Assembly (NCBI RefSeq): GCF_001280015.1
Contig: NZ_LGDV01000251.1
Span: 248,001-312,000 of the forward strand
DNA length: 64,000 nucleotides
DNA from: Streptomyces sp. MMG1121
GTDB taxonomy: Bacteria > Actinomycetota > Actinomycetes > Streptomycetales > Streptomycetaceae
Direction of reading: 5' to 3'
The notes under the pieces are model-generated. The model made no database searches, was not told where the DNA came from, and saw nothing but the letters and a program-made list of their open reading frames with translations. The translations under genes were made by a program, and so were the position numbers. This document shows positions 34,519-43,364 of the stretch, in pieces. Positions within the stretch are counted from its first letter, which is position 1. Each line of letters opens with the position of its first letter.

Positions 34519-35312
34519 TCAGGCGGGCGGCGCGTGAGCCCGTCGTCGCTTTCCGTACTCTCCGTCGGGTGCGGGTCCGGCCTGTTTCCCGGGCCGGGAG
34601 CCGGGGGCCGAACCGTCCAGGGCCGCCCGGACTCGTTCCACGAGGCCCAGTACCGGCAGCAGTGCGTCCGGGCGTTCCGGCACCGGCCGATGGTCCACGG
34701 AACACCCCCGGCAGCCGAGCGCCGTCGCGCCTCCGTCCGCCTCCTCGCTGTCGCCGGCCATCACCGCCTGCCGCGGATCGACGCCCAGCGTCGCGCAGGC
34801 GGCCGAGAACAGCCGCGGGTCCTGCTTCTGCGCACCGTGTTCGTACGACAGCACGTACGCGTCCAGGTACCGGTCGAGCCCGTGCTCGCGGAGCACCGGG
34901 CGCAGGTCCCGGCCGATGCTGCCGACCGCGCCGACCCCGATACCGCGCCCGCTCAGTGCGCGCAGCGCCTGGGCGGCGTCCGGGTGCGGGGGCCGGGCGG
35001 CGGGGGGCATGTGCCGCTCGTACAGCGCGTCGTACAGTCCCGGGTCGGGCGGCGGCACCTGGCGGGCCGCGCCCGTGCTGGCGGCCCGGTGCGGCTCCGC
35101 GCTCTCGTCCCGCACCCCAGGCCCCGGCGAGGTCCGCCGCGAGCTCGACCGGCGCGGCACCGCCCGGCAATTGCCCCGGCCCGCTCCAACGCCCTTGCGG
35201 TCAGCCTCAGTTGAGGTTCGGGCAGGATGTGCTCCGACGCGTCCGCCACCGCGCGCGACCGGGACTCGGCGGACTCGACGCGGAACAGCGTCCCGGAGAA
35301 GCCGAACAGCAC
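34519..35312 (-). pseudogene. Frameshifted HAD-family hydrolase
   Basis: A haloacid-dehalogenase-type gene split over three frames. It starts LFGFSGTLFRVESAESRSRA, where the family has D-F-S-G-T, so the nucleophile Asp is Gly. The reading then shifts near 35175 (PGGAAPVELAADLAGAWG) and again near 35115 (VRDESAEPHRAASTGAARQV). The remainder keeps AYVLSYEHGAQKQDPRLFSA and a VMAGDSEEADGGA motif. Two frameshifts plus loss of the catalytic residue mean it cannot work. Confidence in the family is good because long blocks align in order. Confidence 0.8.
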
Positions 35313-35384
35313 GGCCTTCCTGCCCTCGACCCTGACCGGGCCGGTGTGCAGGCGGGTCGACCCGGCCTGGCCGTGGCCGCTCGT

Positions 35385-35735
35385 GCACCACCGCGGCCAG
35401 TGCCGCCGCCCACGCCTCGAACCGCCGGCCGCCGAGCACGTCCGAGGGCCGGTGGACGCTCAGCCGCACCCGGGTCAGGCCCATGCCCGGCACCGGGACC
35501 ACCGCCGCCGCCACGGCCGTGTGCCACGACACCCGGCCCGCCGCGGTGCAGCAGCCACCGAGCAGGCCTCACGCCACGGTCGCCGCCGGTCCGCGGCGGC
35601 CTTCGATGACTGGTGCACGAGCGCGGCCGGCGTACAGGTGACCGTCGGTCACACCACCGCCCACCAGGCCGCGTGCCGCCACACCGGCCGCACCGCTGCG
35701 GCCGCGCACACCAGGCGCGGGGTGAGCGGGTCCCA
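35385..35735 (-). pseudogene. Remnant of a PAP2-family phosphatase
   Basis: Upstream of the dead HAD gene the minus strand shows WDPLTPRLVCAAAAVRPVWR ending in an early stop, and then, in another frame, SWHTAVAAAVV and GLTRVRLSVHRPSDVLGG. The last two match the PAP2 motifs SGHT (Gly replaced by Trp here) and S(R)xxxxxHxxxDVLGG. The membrane segments between them are scrambled. It is read as a degenerate lipid phosphatase. Boundaries are approximate. Confidence 0.55.
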
Positions 35736-35774
35736 GCCCGGGCAGTCGGCACCCGGAAGACATGCGCGGCCCGG

Positions 35775-36710
35775 TCAGCCGAGTGCCCGCAGTCCCGGTA
35801 CCAGGGTCACCAGTACCGGGATCACCGGCACCAGCGCGGCCAGGGCCGTCAGCCGGAGCCGGTGCAGGGCGGGGAGGCGGTCCGGTGCGGTGAGCAGGCG
35901 GTGCACACGGTGCGGGACGTGCGCGTGCGGGGTGGGGCAGGGGCCGAACACGCCCCGCTCCTCGTTGAGTTCGACCAGCGCCAGGGCGGTGGTCAGCCGG
36001 CCGAAGCGGCGGGATGCCATGTCGTCGGCGGCCAGTTCGACCAGCCGGTGCATCTCGTCGCGGAACGCGGCGAACACCGGTACCTGAGGGAACCCGCCCG
36101 CCAGCGCGGCCGAGCTGTGCAGCAGCCAGTCGTGCCGGGCCTGCGCGTGGCCCTGCTCGTGGGCGAGGAGCGCGTCCAGCTGACGGCCTTTCAGGCGACG
36201 CAGCGCGGCCGTGGTGATGACGAGCTGGGGCGCCGCCCCGGGCAGCCACCAGGCGTCGGGACGCTCGCCCTCCAGCACCACCAGCCGACCGCCCACCGGC
36301 TCCTCACCCGGCAACAGTGGTGCGCGCACGAGGAGTTCGGTCCGCCGCGTACGCCGTCCCGCCCGGGACCGTACGATCTCGCGCACCAGCATCGCGAGGC
36401 TCCACAGGCCGCCGGAGGCGAGCAGTACGGCGGTGGCCGCGGCCCACGGCCCGGCCGCGCCGAGGGCGTAGGCGTCCACGACCGCGTGCGGAGCCGGGGC
36501 GAACACGTTCCCGCGCACCGCCTCCCAGGCAGCGGCCGCGCTGAGCGTCATCGACAGCGCGCAGCACAGCAGAACGGCCACCACGAAGCACTGCCACACC
36601 CAGAGGGCGACGACCGGTTCGCGGTCCGCCCAGTCGGCCCGGGCCAGGAGCCGGGGAGCGAGAATGGCGGTCAAGGCGCCGAGCAGCAGCAGTGCCACGG
36701 GGACCATCAT
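35775..36710 (-). CDS. M56-family membrane metallopeptidase
   Basis: A 311-residue integral membrane zinc peptidase of the BlaR1/MecR1-like M56 family. Hydrophobic helices occupy about residues 1-20, 35-60 and 85-110. The zinc site HEQGH (His184, Glu185, His188) lies in LDALLAHEQGHAQARHDWLL, with a further acidic ligand region ELAADDMASRRFG. Members usually cleave a BlaI-type repressor, but no blaI gene is adjacent; a DUF5134 membrane gene precedes it by 99 bp. The start is taken at the first ATG of MMVPVALLLL. Confidence 0.85.
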   Translation of the reverse strand: MMVPVALLLLGALTAILAPRLLARADWADREPVVALWVWQCFVVAVLLCCALSMTLSAAAAWEAVRGNVFAPAPHAVVDAYALGAAGPWAAATAVLLASGGLWSLAMLVREIVRSRAGRRTRRTELLVRAPLLPGEEPVGGRLVVLEGERPDAWWLPGAAPQLVITTAALRRLKGRQLDALLAHEQGHAQARHDWLLHSSAALAGGFPQVPVFAAFRDEMHRLVELAADDMASRRFGRLTTALALVELNEERGVFGPCPTPHAHVPHRVHRLLTAPDRLPALHRLRLTALAALVPVIPVLVTLVPGLRALG

Positions 36711-36809
36711 GGACAGCACCCTATGAGCGCGAGGCCGCTCACCGTACGGCCCATGACGCCGAAGTGACGCAGGCAACGCCGCGGGCGGCCCGGCAGGCGC
36801 TCACGCCGT

Positions 36810-37361
36810 TCACATCGTCAACAGCATCGTCACCATGCCGATCCCCATCGACAGCCGGCACGCCCGCGCCAGCTCCGGGCGGTCGCCCCAGCGCGGGGAC
36901 CCGGATCCGGCCACCGCGACGGCGGCGGGCACCAGGCGCGCGCCGGCGAGCAGGACGTAACCCGTGAAGTACACGAGGAGCGCGCCGGTCAGCAAGGGCA
37001 CTCCCAGGCCACCGTGCACATGGTGTGCGGCGGGCGGGGCGACGGCCATCACCACCGACATGTAGACCATCGCGCACGTACCCACCAGATGGTGCAGATG
37101 GTGCGGGACGGTGCGGGCGGCCCACAGCGCGCGCAGCCCCGCCGCCGCGAACACCGCCGCGTACAGCGGCCACGCCCAGCGCGGCGGGGTGAAGGCGGCC
37201 GCCGGTACGGCCATCACGGCCATGCCGAAGCCCATCAGCGCCTCGCCGCCCGCGGCCCGGCGCTGCTCCTCGACTCCGCTGCGCATCCGCAGCAGGCAGT
37301 AGGCCCCGGTCGCCGCGCACAGGGCGACCAGTAGCCAAGCGGCCGGAACCGGTCCGTGCAC
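36810..37361 (-). CDS. DUF5134-family membrane protein
   Basis: A 183-residue protein with about five hydrophobic segments. It has conserved His-rich turns, VPHHLHHLVGTCAMVYMSVV and APPAAHHVHGGLGVPLL, in the pattern known as DUF5134, perhaps a metal or haem site in the membrane. The GTG at 37361 follows GGGGAGGTG. The next gene on this strand is the M56 peptidase 99 bp away, so the two may form a unit. Copper or haem handling is conceivable from the His pattern but is not shown. Confidence 0.75.
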   Translation of the reverse strand: MHGPVPAAWLLVALCAATGAYCLLRMRSGVEEQRRAAGGEALMGFGMAVMAVPAAAFTPPRWAWPLYAAVFAAAGLRALWAARTVPHHLHHLVGTCAMVYMSVVMAVAPPAAHHVHGGLGVPLLTGALLVYFTGYVLLAGARLVPAAVAVAGSGSPRWGDRPELARACRLSMGIGMVTMLLTM

Positions 37362-37524
37362 GCGCACCTCCCCGCTCGACGCTCGGTCGAGGATGTGATG
37401 CCCGCGCCAGGCGGAGCGCACGCGAGCGCAAGGGTGTACACGGGGAGCACTCGGCGGAGCACGGCAGGTGAGCGGGGATCGAGTGAGAATGATTTCCAGG
37501 TAAAACACGTGCTAAATTGATGTG

Positions 37525-39210
37525 ATGAGCAGTATGACCCCCCGCCGACTTCCCCTCTCCGGCGTGCTCCGCCTCGGGCGGCCCTCCGACATCTGGTTCA
37601 AGCCCGCGCTGAGCGCGGTCGCCGCGGTCGCCCCGCCCAACCTGATCCTGCTGGGCCTCGGCCGCCTGGACCTCGCCATGTACACGATGGCCGGATCCCT
37701 GTGCGCGCTCTACGGTCACAGCAGGCCCTACGCCGCCCGGGCCCGCGTGCTCGCCTGGGTGGTCCTCGGCATGGTCGGCGGCCTCGCCGTCGCGCTGCTC
37801 GCGGCGTCGCTCACCACCGACGCCGTCGTCCTCGTCACGGTCGGCGCCGTCATGGCGGCCGTGCAGAAGACCGTGTGCGACGCCACCCGGCTCGGGCCAC
37901 CCGCCAACGTGGTGCTCACCTTCATCAGCTCCGCCTCGCTGTTCGCGCCGCAGACCCTCGGCCAGGTACCCGGACACGTCGGGCTCTCCCTGGCGGCGGG
38001 CGCCTGGGCCTGGCTGGTCGGCATGGCGCCCGGGCTGCTGCGCCCGCACGGCCCCGAACGACGCGCCACCGCACAGGCGCTGAACGCCGCCGCCGTGTAC
38101 GCCGACACGCGCGGCACTGGTGCCGGACACGTCACGGCCCGCGTCGCGAGCGCCGCCGCGGTCCACGCCGCCTGGCAGTCCCTGCTCGCCGCACGCCCCG
38201 ACCGCGCCCGGCGCGCCCTCGAACAGCTCCTGGTGCGGGCCGAGGTCGCCCTCGCCGCCCCCGCCGACAGCGACCCCGCCCGGCTGCGTGCCTGGGCCCG
38301 CGAGCTGCGCGGCACCGGCCGGATACCGCGGGTCGAGACCCCCCGCGCGGCCGCCGGCGAACTCCTCGGTCCGCAGGCCGGACCCGCCCGGCCGCGACCG
38401 TCGTTGCGGCACCGGCTCGCCCCTCTCGCGCCGATCGCCGCACGCACCGCGATCGGCTGCGCCCTCGCCGGCTACGCCTCCCTCGCACTCGGCGTCGGCC
38501 GCCCGTACTGGGCCCTGGTCACGGCGGCCTCCCTCTACCAGGCCAACGTCACCCTCACCTGGAGCCGGGGCATCCAGCGCGTCGTCGGCAACCTCGTCGG
38601 CGTGCTCGCCTTCGCCGCCCTCGCCCCGCTCGCCCACCTCCACCCGGCCGCCCTGGTGCTGTGCTGCCTCGCCCTCAACTTCGGCGCCGAGGCGCTCATG
38701 GGCCGCAACTACTGGCTCGGCAGCGTCTGTGTGACCCCGATGGCCCTGCTCATCACCGAGTTCGCCCGCACCCAGGACCCGGGGAGGCTGATGACCGAAC
38801 GGGTCGTGGACACCCTCGTCGGCGCGCTGGTCGGCTTCGTCGCGGCCGTCGCCGTCACCAACCGGCGCGCCGGCGACCGCCTCGCACACGCCCTGGCCAC
38901 GGCGGAACGCGCCCGCGAGAACACCGCCCGGCTGCTCGCGGAGCCGCACCCGGCGCCCCGCGCCCTGGAGTCCGCCCGCCGAGCCCTCGCCGCCGCCCTC
39001 GCCGACCTGCGCGCCACCGCCGACGCCGCCGCGGGCGAATGGTGGCAGCGCGCCCTGCCGCAGGAGCGGGTCGTGCTCGCCGAGCGGAGCGGACACCGTA
39101 CGCTCGCGGCGACGGTACGACGTCAGGGGTTCGTGCCGCGGCAGGACGAGGACCAGGCCCGGGGCCAGGGGCAGGACCCGGACAGGGCGACGGAGGACAT
39201 ACGGCCATGA
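37525..39210 (+). CDS. FUSC-family membrane protein with a downstream MarR
   Basis: A 561-residue membrane protein of the fusaric-acid-resistance type with two hydrophobic halves. The first includes LAMYTMAGSLCALYGHSRPY and the second VGRPYWALVTAASLYQANVT followed by RGIQRVVGNLVGVLAFAAL, the FUSC core. Between them is a 130-residue Arg/Ala-rich cytoplasmic part, and the C-terminal 90 residues are charged. A TAAATT hexamer (37513-37518) lies only 7 nt before the ATG and no ribosome site is seen, so the mRNA may be leaderless. It overlaps the MarR gene by 4 nt. Confidence 0.85.
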   Translation: MSSMTPRRLPLSGVLRLGRPSDIWFKPALSAVAAVAPPNLILLGLGRLDLAMYTMAGSLCALYGHSRPYAARARVLAWVVLGMVGGLAVALLAASLTTDAVVLVTVGAVMAAVQKTVCDATRLGPPANVVLTFISSASLFAPQTLGQVPGHVGLSLAAGAWAWLVGMAPGLLRPHGPERRATAQALNAAAVYADTRGTGAGHVTARVASAAAVHAAWQSLLAARPDRARRALEQLLVRAEVALAAPADSDPARLRAWARELRGTGRIPRVETPRAAAGELLGPQAGPARPRPSLRHRLAPLAPIAARTAIGCALAGYASLALGVGRPYWALVTAASLYQANVTLTWSRGIQRVVGNLVGVLAFAALAPLAHLHPAALVLCCLALNFGAEALMGRNYWLGSVCVTPMALLITEFARTQDPGRLMTERVVDTLVGALVGFVAAVAVTNRRAGDRLAHALATAERARENTARLLAEPHPAPRALESARRALAAALADLRATADAAAGEWWQRALPQERVVLAERSGHRTLAATVRRQGFVPRQDEDQARGQGQDPDRATEDIRP

Positions 39211-39878
39211 CGGCGACGAACGGCGGACCCGCGCGCGAGGACGACACGGCAGACGCCGGACCGGGCGGGACGGCGCAGCGGGCCGACGCACGGCAGGCAG
39301 AGCCGCGGTCCCCGGCCGACTCCGAGACCGGCACCGGTACGGTCACCGGCCGCGGCACCGGCGCGGGTGCCGGGCCGAGCGACACCGTCGCCGCCGTCGT
39401 CCGGCAGTGGCAGACCGTGCGCCCCGAGCTGGACACCGGGCCCATGCAGGTCATCGGCCGGATCAACCGTTGCGCCGCCCTGCTCCAGCAGGCCGAGGAC
39501 GCGCCGCTGCGCCGGGCCGGTCTCAGCCGCCCGGAGTTCGACCTGCTCGGCGCGTTGCGCCGCACCGGCCACGAGCTGACCCCGGGCGAACTGGCCCGGG
39601 AGACCTTCTCCTCCGGGGCCGCCGTCACCAAGCGGCTCAAGCAACTGACCGAGCGCGGCCTGGTCGAGCGGCGCGGCGACACCCGCGACCGGCGCGTCAC
39701 CCACGTCCGGCTCACCGACGCCGGCCGTGACCTGGTCGACGGCATCCTTCCCGAGCAACTCGCCTACGAGGCCGCCGTACTGGCGGTCCTGGCCCCGGCA
39801 GGACAGGGCGAACTCGCAGGACTGCTCGGGGAGTTGCTCAGCCGTCTGGAGGGCCGGATGGAGGCGTTGCGGGCGTAG
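39207..39878 (+). CDS. MarR-family transcriptional regulator
   Basis: A 223-residue regulator. The first 60 residues are low complexity (Gly/Thr/Asp rich). The MarR winged helix follows: AGLSRPEFDLLGALRRTGHE, LARETFSSGAAVTKRLKQLT and the wing LVERRGDTRDRRVTHVRLTD. Its ATG overlaps the FUSC stop (ATGA) and a GGAGG lies 10 nt upstream, so it is translated with the exporter. Control of the FUSC gene by a co-encoded MarR sensor of its substrate is the simplest reading. Confidence 0.92.
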   Translation: MTATNGGPAREDDTADAGPGGTAQRADARQAEPRSPADSETGTGTVTGRGTGAGAGPSDTVAAVVRQWQTVRPELDTGPMQVIGRINRCAALLQQAEDAPLRRAGLSRPEFDLLGALRRTGHELTPGELARETFSSGAAVTKRLKQLTERGLVERRGDTRDRRVTHVRLTDAGRDLVDGILPEQLAYEAAVLAVLAPAGQGELAGLLGELLSRLEGRMEALRA

Positions 39879-39885
39879 CGCGGCG

Positions 39886-40938
39886 TCAGAGGACGTCGTG
39901 GACCGTACGGCGATGGGTGGAGCGCCGGTCGTCGATGTCGGACCAGCGGTCGCCGTAGACGTTGCGCGTGATGGGCGGCTCCCGCAGGAAGTCGTGCGGA
40001 AAGCCCAGCGGGACCGCGCTCGCCTCGTCCAGCCGTCGTACCGCGTCCGCGTCCAGGCGGACCCCGGTGCTCGCCAGATTGTCGGCCAGCTGCGCCTCCT
40101 TGGTGGCCGCGATGATCGGTACGACGTTGCCCGGGCGGCCCAGCAGCCAGGCCAGCGCCACCTGCGCCGGAGTCCACCCGCCCTGCTCGGCGATGTCCAG
40201 GACGACGCTGATCACGTCCTCCTCCCAAGCCGCCGGCTTGTCGCCCACGGTGTCCAGCCGGCCCGTCTGTCCGCGCCGGTACTTCCCGGTGAGCTTGCCG
40301 GCCGCCAGCGGCGCCCAGGCGAACACCGCGAGGTCGAACGCCCGGGCCTGCGGCAGGAGTTCGCGCTCCGGGGTGCGCTCCAGCAGGTTGTAGCGCAGCT
40401 GTGAGCCCGCGAAGCCGGTCCAACCCCGCAGCTCGGCAAGAGTGTTGGCCTGGGCGATCTCCCACGCCGGCCAGTCCGAGACACCCACGTACTGCACCTT
40501 GCCGGAGCGCACCACGTCGTCCAGGGCCCGCATCACCTCCTCGACGGGGGTGAAGTTGTCGCGGGCGTGCACCCACAGGACGTCGAGCCGGTCCGTGCGC
40601 AGCCGCCGCAGGCTCTCCTCGACGGACTGCACGAGGTTCTTGCGGTGGTTGCCCGCGGAGTTGGGGTCCCTGTCGCGGGTGCCGCACGTGTACTTGCTGG
40701 CCAGGACGTAGAAGTCGCGCCGTCCGGCGAGCAGTTCACCGAGGATCCGCTCCGAGCTGCCCGAGGTGTAGTTGTTCGCGGTGTCGATGAAGTTCCCGCC
40801 CGCGTCCGTGTAGGCCTCGACGATCCTGGCGCTGACGTCCTTGTCGGCGCCCCAGCCCCAGTCCTCGCCGATGGTCATCGTGCCCAGCGCGAGTTCGCTG
40901 ACGCGCAGACCGGTCCTTCCGAACAACGTGTAACGCAC
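39886..40938 (-). CDS. Aldo/keto reductase
   Basis: A 350-residue NADPH-dependent oxidoreductase with a TIM-barrel fold. The catalytic tetrad regions are visible as Asp/Tyr in FIDTANNYTSGSSERILG, Lys in FYVLASKYTCG and His in VLWVHARDNFTPVEEVM. The C-terminal NADP-binding segment VVPIIAATKEAQLADNLAST is typical. The GTG at 40938 gives MRYTLFGRTGLRVSELALG and has GAGGGA upstream. It is convergent with MarR (8 bp apart). The physiological carbonyl substrate is unknown. Confidence 0.92.
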   Translation of the reverse strand: MRYTLFGRTGLRVSELALGTMTIGEDWGWGADKDVSARIVEAYTDAGGNFIDTANNYTSGSSERILGELLAGRRDFYVLASKYTCGTRDRDPNSAGNHRKNLVQSVEESLRRLRTDRLDVLWVHARDNFTPVEEVMRALDDVVRSGKVQYVGVSDWPAWEIAQANTLAELRGWTGFAGSQLRYNLLERTPERELLPQARAFDLAVFAWAPLAAGKLTGKYRRGQTGRLDTVGDKPAAWEEDVISVVLDIAEQGGWTPAQVALAWLLGRPGNVVPIIAATKEAQLADNLASTGVRLDADAVRRLDEASAVPLGFPHDFLREPPITRNVYGDRWSDIDDRRSTHRRTVHDVL

Positions 40939-41044
40939 GTGTGCTCCCTCTTCTCGCGTGCCCAAGAGCCCCAGCGGGCACGGCAGTTCGTGCGGGCGAC
41001 GCTAGAGGCTCGAGTGCGCGCGAAGGCAAGCGGTGAGCGGCGTC

Positions 41045-41809
41045 TCAGCCCTCCGTGTCCGCCAGGTACACCCCGAACGCGGCGCCCTGCGGGTCCCGCA
41101 GCACCGCGATGCGCGGGCCGTCCGGCACCGTCGCCGGGGCCATGACGACGGTGCCGGACGCCCGGTCCGCGGTCTCGGCCGTCGCGTCCACGTCGGTCAC
41201 CGCGAAGTACGGCATCCAGAACGCCGGCGCCTCGGGCGGGAACCGGTCGCCCATGTCGGCCATGCCGCCGAACGTCGCTCCGTTGACGGCCCACTCGGTG
41301 TACTGGTCCGAGCCCTCGGCGCTCCAGCCGAACACCGTGGTGTAGAAGTCCCGGGCCCGGTCGGTGTCCCGGGTGGCCAGTTCCACCCAGCCGAGCGCGC
41401 CGGGCGCGTTGAACAGCCCGGCGCCGGGGAACGACCGCGCTTGCCACAGCTGGAACGCCGCGCCCGTCGGGTCCAGGACCACCGCGAACCGGCCCACGTC
41501 GAACACGTCCATCGGGCCGACGACCACCGTCCCGCCGGCCTCCTCCACACCGTGTACCTCCGCGTCCGCGGCCAGTACGGCGAACGAGACGTTCCACGCC
41601 ACCGGCTGCGACTCCTGGTACAGAGGGGTGAGCGCGGCGACGGGCGCGTCGCCGAGGTACGCCATCGTGTACCCGCCCGCCTCCGGCCGAGGGTCCGTCT
41701 CCGGCCGCCACCCGAACAACTCGGTGTAGAACCGCTTGGCCCCCTCCACGTCGCTGGTCCCCAGCTCGGTCCAGCACGGGCCGCCGGTCACCGGCTTGTC
41801 GAACTCCAT
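41045..41809 (-). CDS. Two-domain VOC (glyoxalase-fold) protein
   Basis: A 254-residue protein with two tandem vicinal-oxygen-chelate domains. The first begins PCWTELGTSDVEGAKRFYTE and ends FAVVLDPTGAAFQLWQA. The second begins LGWVELATRDTDRARDFYTT and ends IAVLRDPQGAAFGVYLA. This layout matches the CFP30B-like glyoxalase/bleomycin-resistance family, common in actinobacteria and mostly of unknown substrate. The ATG at 41809 has AAGGAA upstream. It stands alone, with a 535-bp non-coding stretch upstream. Confidence 0.88.
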   Translation of the reverse strand: MEFDKPVTGGPCWTELGTSDVEGAKRFYTELFGWRPETDPRPEAGGYTMAYLGDAPVAALTPLYQESQPVAWNVSFAVLAADAEVHGVEEAGGTVVVGPMDVFDVGRFAVVLDPTGAAFQLWQARSFPGAGLFNAPGALGWVELATRDTDRARDFYTTVFGWSAEGSDQYTEWAVNGATFGGMADMGDRFPPEAPAFWMPYFAVTDVDATAETADRASGTVVMAPATVPDGPRIAVLRDPQGAAFGVYLADTEG

Positions 41810-42344
41810 GGCGGTTCCTTCCGGAAGGGACGGAGATCCTGCCGCGCCGAGCGCGACCCTCTCCGGCACGCTAACCCCGTCCACCGGGCCCGGCCATCCG
41901 AACCACCCCCTGCGCGCGGACTCGTTTGCCGGGACGTCCGGGGGTGCGGAGCCCGCTGCGTGTCGGGGTCGGTCGGCAGTTCTCTGGTCGGTGTCGGATC
42001 GGATCCCGGTCCGGGGGGCCCGGCCGTCCGGGGGGCGTCTGCGCGGGGGACTCGTCCGGCCGGGGCGGCGTTGTGCGCGGACGTTGTTCGTTGGGTCGGT
42101 CCCGGGGCCGTGGAGTCCGCCGGTCGACGCGGCTGACCGCGAGTTCCCCGGCCGGTGGCCGGAACAGTTCTCCGCCCCGTGCCGCGGCGATTCTCGGGCC
42201 GGTGCCGCATAGGCTCACTGTCCGGCCGGTGCCGCATCAGCTCCCCGTCCGGCAGGCCCGGCCGCCCGAATGGCTCCCCAGCGCGTGGAGCCCGCCCGTC
42301 CACGCGGGCGGCCGCCGGACTCCCGGTGGTCGGCGCATCCGGTG
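41810..42344. other. 535-bp region without a gene
   Basis: Very GC-rich sequence with many stop codons in plausible frames and no codon-like pattern. It holds a 13-bp direct repeat GCCGGTGCCGCAT at 42198-42210 and 42225-42237. The upstream regions of the flanking VOC gene must lie at the left end. Nothing else was recognised. Confidence 0.5.
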
Positions 42345-42737
42345 TCAGATTCCCGGCCGGTATCGCAGCGGATGGTCCGCCGGGATCTCCACCAGGGCGA
42401 TGCGGAGGCCGTCCGGGTCGGCGATCCACATCTCGATCAGACCCCACGGCTCCTTCACCGGTGGCCGGACGATGTCGACGCCCTTCGCCACCAGCTCCTC
42501 GTGCGCGGCGCTCACGTCGTCGACCTGCAACCACAGCCGCACCGCGGGCGAGGACGGGGTCTCGGAGCGACCGGAGACCTCCAGGAAGCCGCCGCCGAGG
42601 AAGTAGACCGTGCCGCGCTCGGGGCCCGTACCGAACTCGCGGTAGACGGCCAGTCCCAGCCGCTCGCCGTAGAAGGCGCGGGAACGCTCGGGGTCCGTGG
42701 GGGTGAGCAGCGTCCGGCTGCTGAGTACATGCACCAT
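42345..42737 (-). CDS. VOC-family protein (glyoxalase/bleomycin-resistance fold)
   Basis: A 130-residue single VOC domain: SRTLLTPTDPERSRAFYGER, FLEVSGRSETPSSPAVRLWL, then GLIEMWIADPDGLRIALVEI. The His and Glu ligands of glyoxalases are only partly kept, so it may bind rather than transform its ligand. It is divergent from the GNAT gene at 42808 with 70 bp between them. Confidence 0.88.
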   Translation of the reverse strand: MVHVLSSRTLLTPTDPERSRAFYGERLGLAVYREFGTGPERGTVYFLGGGFLEVSGRSETPSSPAVRLWLQVDDVSAAHEELVAKGVDIVRPPVKEPWGLIEMWIADPDGLRIALVEIPADHPLRYRPGI

Positions 42738-42807
42738 GCAGGCGGAGCCTACTGGCAGGGTTACCCTCAACCCTGGCTCAGCCACGCCCGAGAACGGAGA
42801 CCGCCTC

Positions 42808-43347
42808 ATGGACACCCCCGCCACCGGACTCACCTTCCGTGACGCCGACGCCGCCGACGTCGACGCCCTGGTCGCGCTGATCGAGTCGGCGTACCGCGGC
42901 GACGCGAGCCGGGCCGGGTGGACCACCGAGGCGGACATCCTGGACGGGCGGCGCACCGACCCCGAGGGCGTGCTAGAGGTGATCAAGTCGCCGGACAGCC
43001 GGCTGCTCGCCGTGGAGCAAGGCGGCCGGATCATCGCCTGCTGCCAGCTCGAACACCGCGGTGCCCACGCCTACTTCGGGATGTTCGCCGTCAGCCCCAC
43101 GCTGCAGGGCGCCGGCCTCGGCAAGGCGGTCATGGCCGAGGCGGAGCGCTGGGTCCGCGAGGCCTGGGGCGTCACCGAGATGCACATGACGGTGATCTCC
43201 GTACGGGACGACCTGATCGCCTGGTACGAGCGCCGCGGCTACCGCCGTACGGGACGGATGAGCCCGTTCCCGTACGGCGACGAGCGCTTCGGCATCCCGC
43301 AGCGCGCCGACCTCCAGTTCGAGCTGCTGATCAAGAAGCTCGCCTGA
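42808..43347 (+). CDS. GNAT-family N-acetyltransferase
   Basis: A 179-residue acetyltransferase. The acetyl-CoA pyrophosphate loop is VSPTLQGAGLGKAVMAEAER (Q/RxxGxG/A), preceded by strand HAYFGMFAV. The C-terminal DDLIAWYERRGYRRTGRMSP is the usual motif B end of the fold. The ATG at 42808 follows GGAG. The acceptor is unknown; possibilities include amino acids, antibiotics or proteins. It is divergent from the VOC gene and convergent with the glycerophosphodiesterase. Confidence 0.9.
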   Translation: MDTPATGLTFRDADAADVDALVALIESAYRGDASRAGWTTEADILDGRRTDPEGVLEVIKSPDSRLLAVEQGGRIIACCQLEHRGAHAYFGMFAVSPTLQGAGLGKAVMAEAERWVREAWGVTEMHMTVISVRDDLIAWYERRGYRRTGRMSPFPYGDERFGIPQRADLQFELLIKKLA

Positions 43348-43364
43348 CCGCTCCGGTGTGATCC

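Noticed and set aside
36739..39291. An 850-residue open frame antisense to the FUSC gene
   Set aside because: Gly/Arg-rich shadow of the coding strand; no ribosome site or homology.
41810..42344. Possible small gene in the 535-bp gap
   Set aside because: Candidate frames are low-complexity Arg/Pro/Gly runs with no ribosome site.
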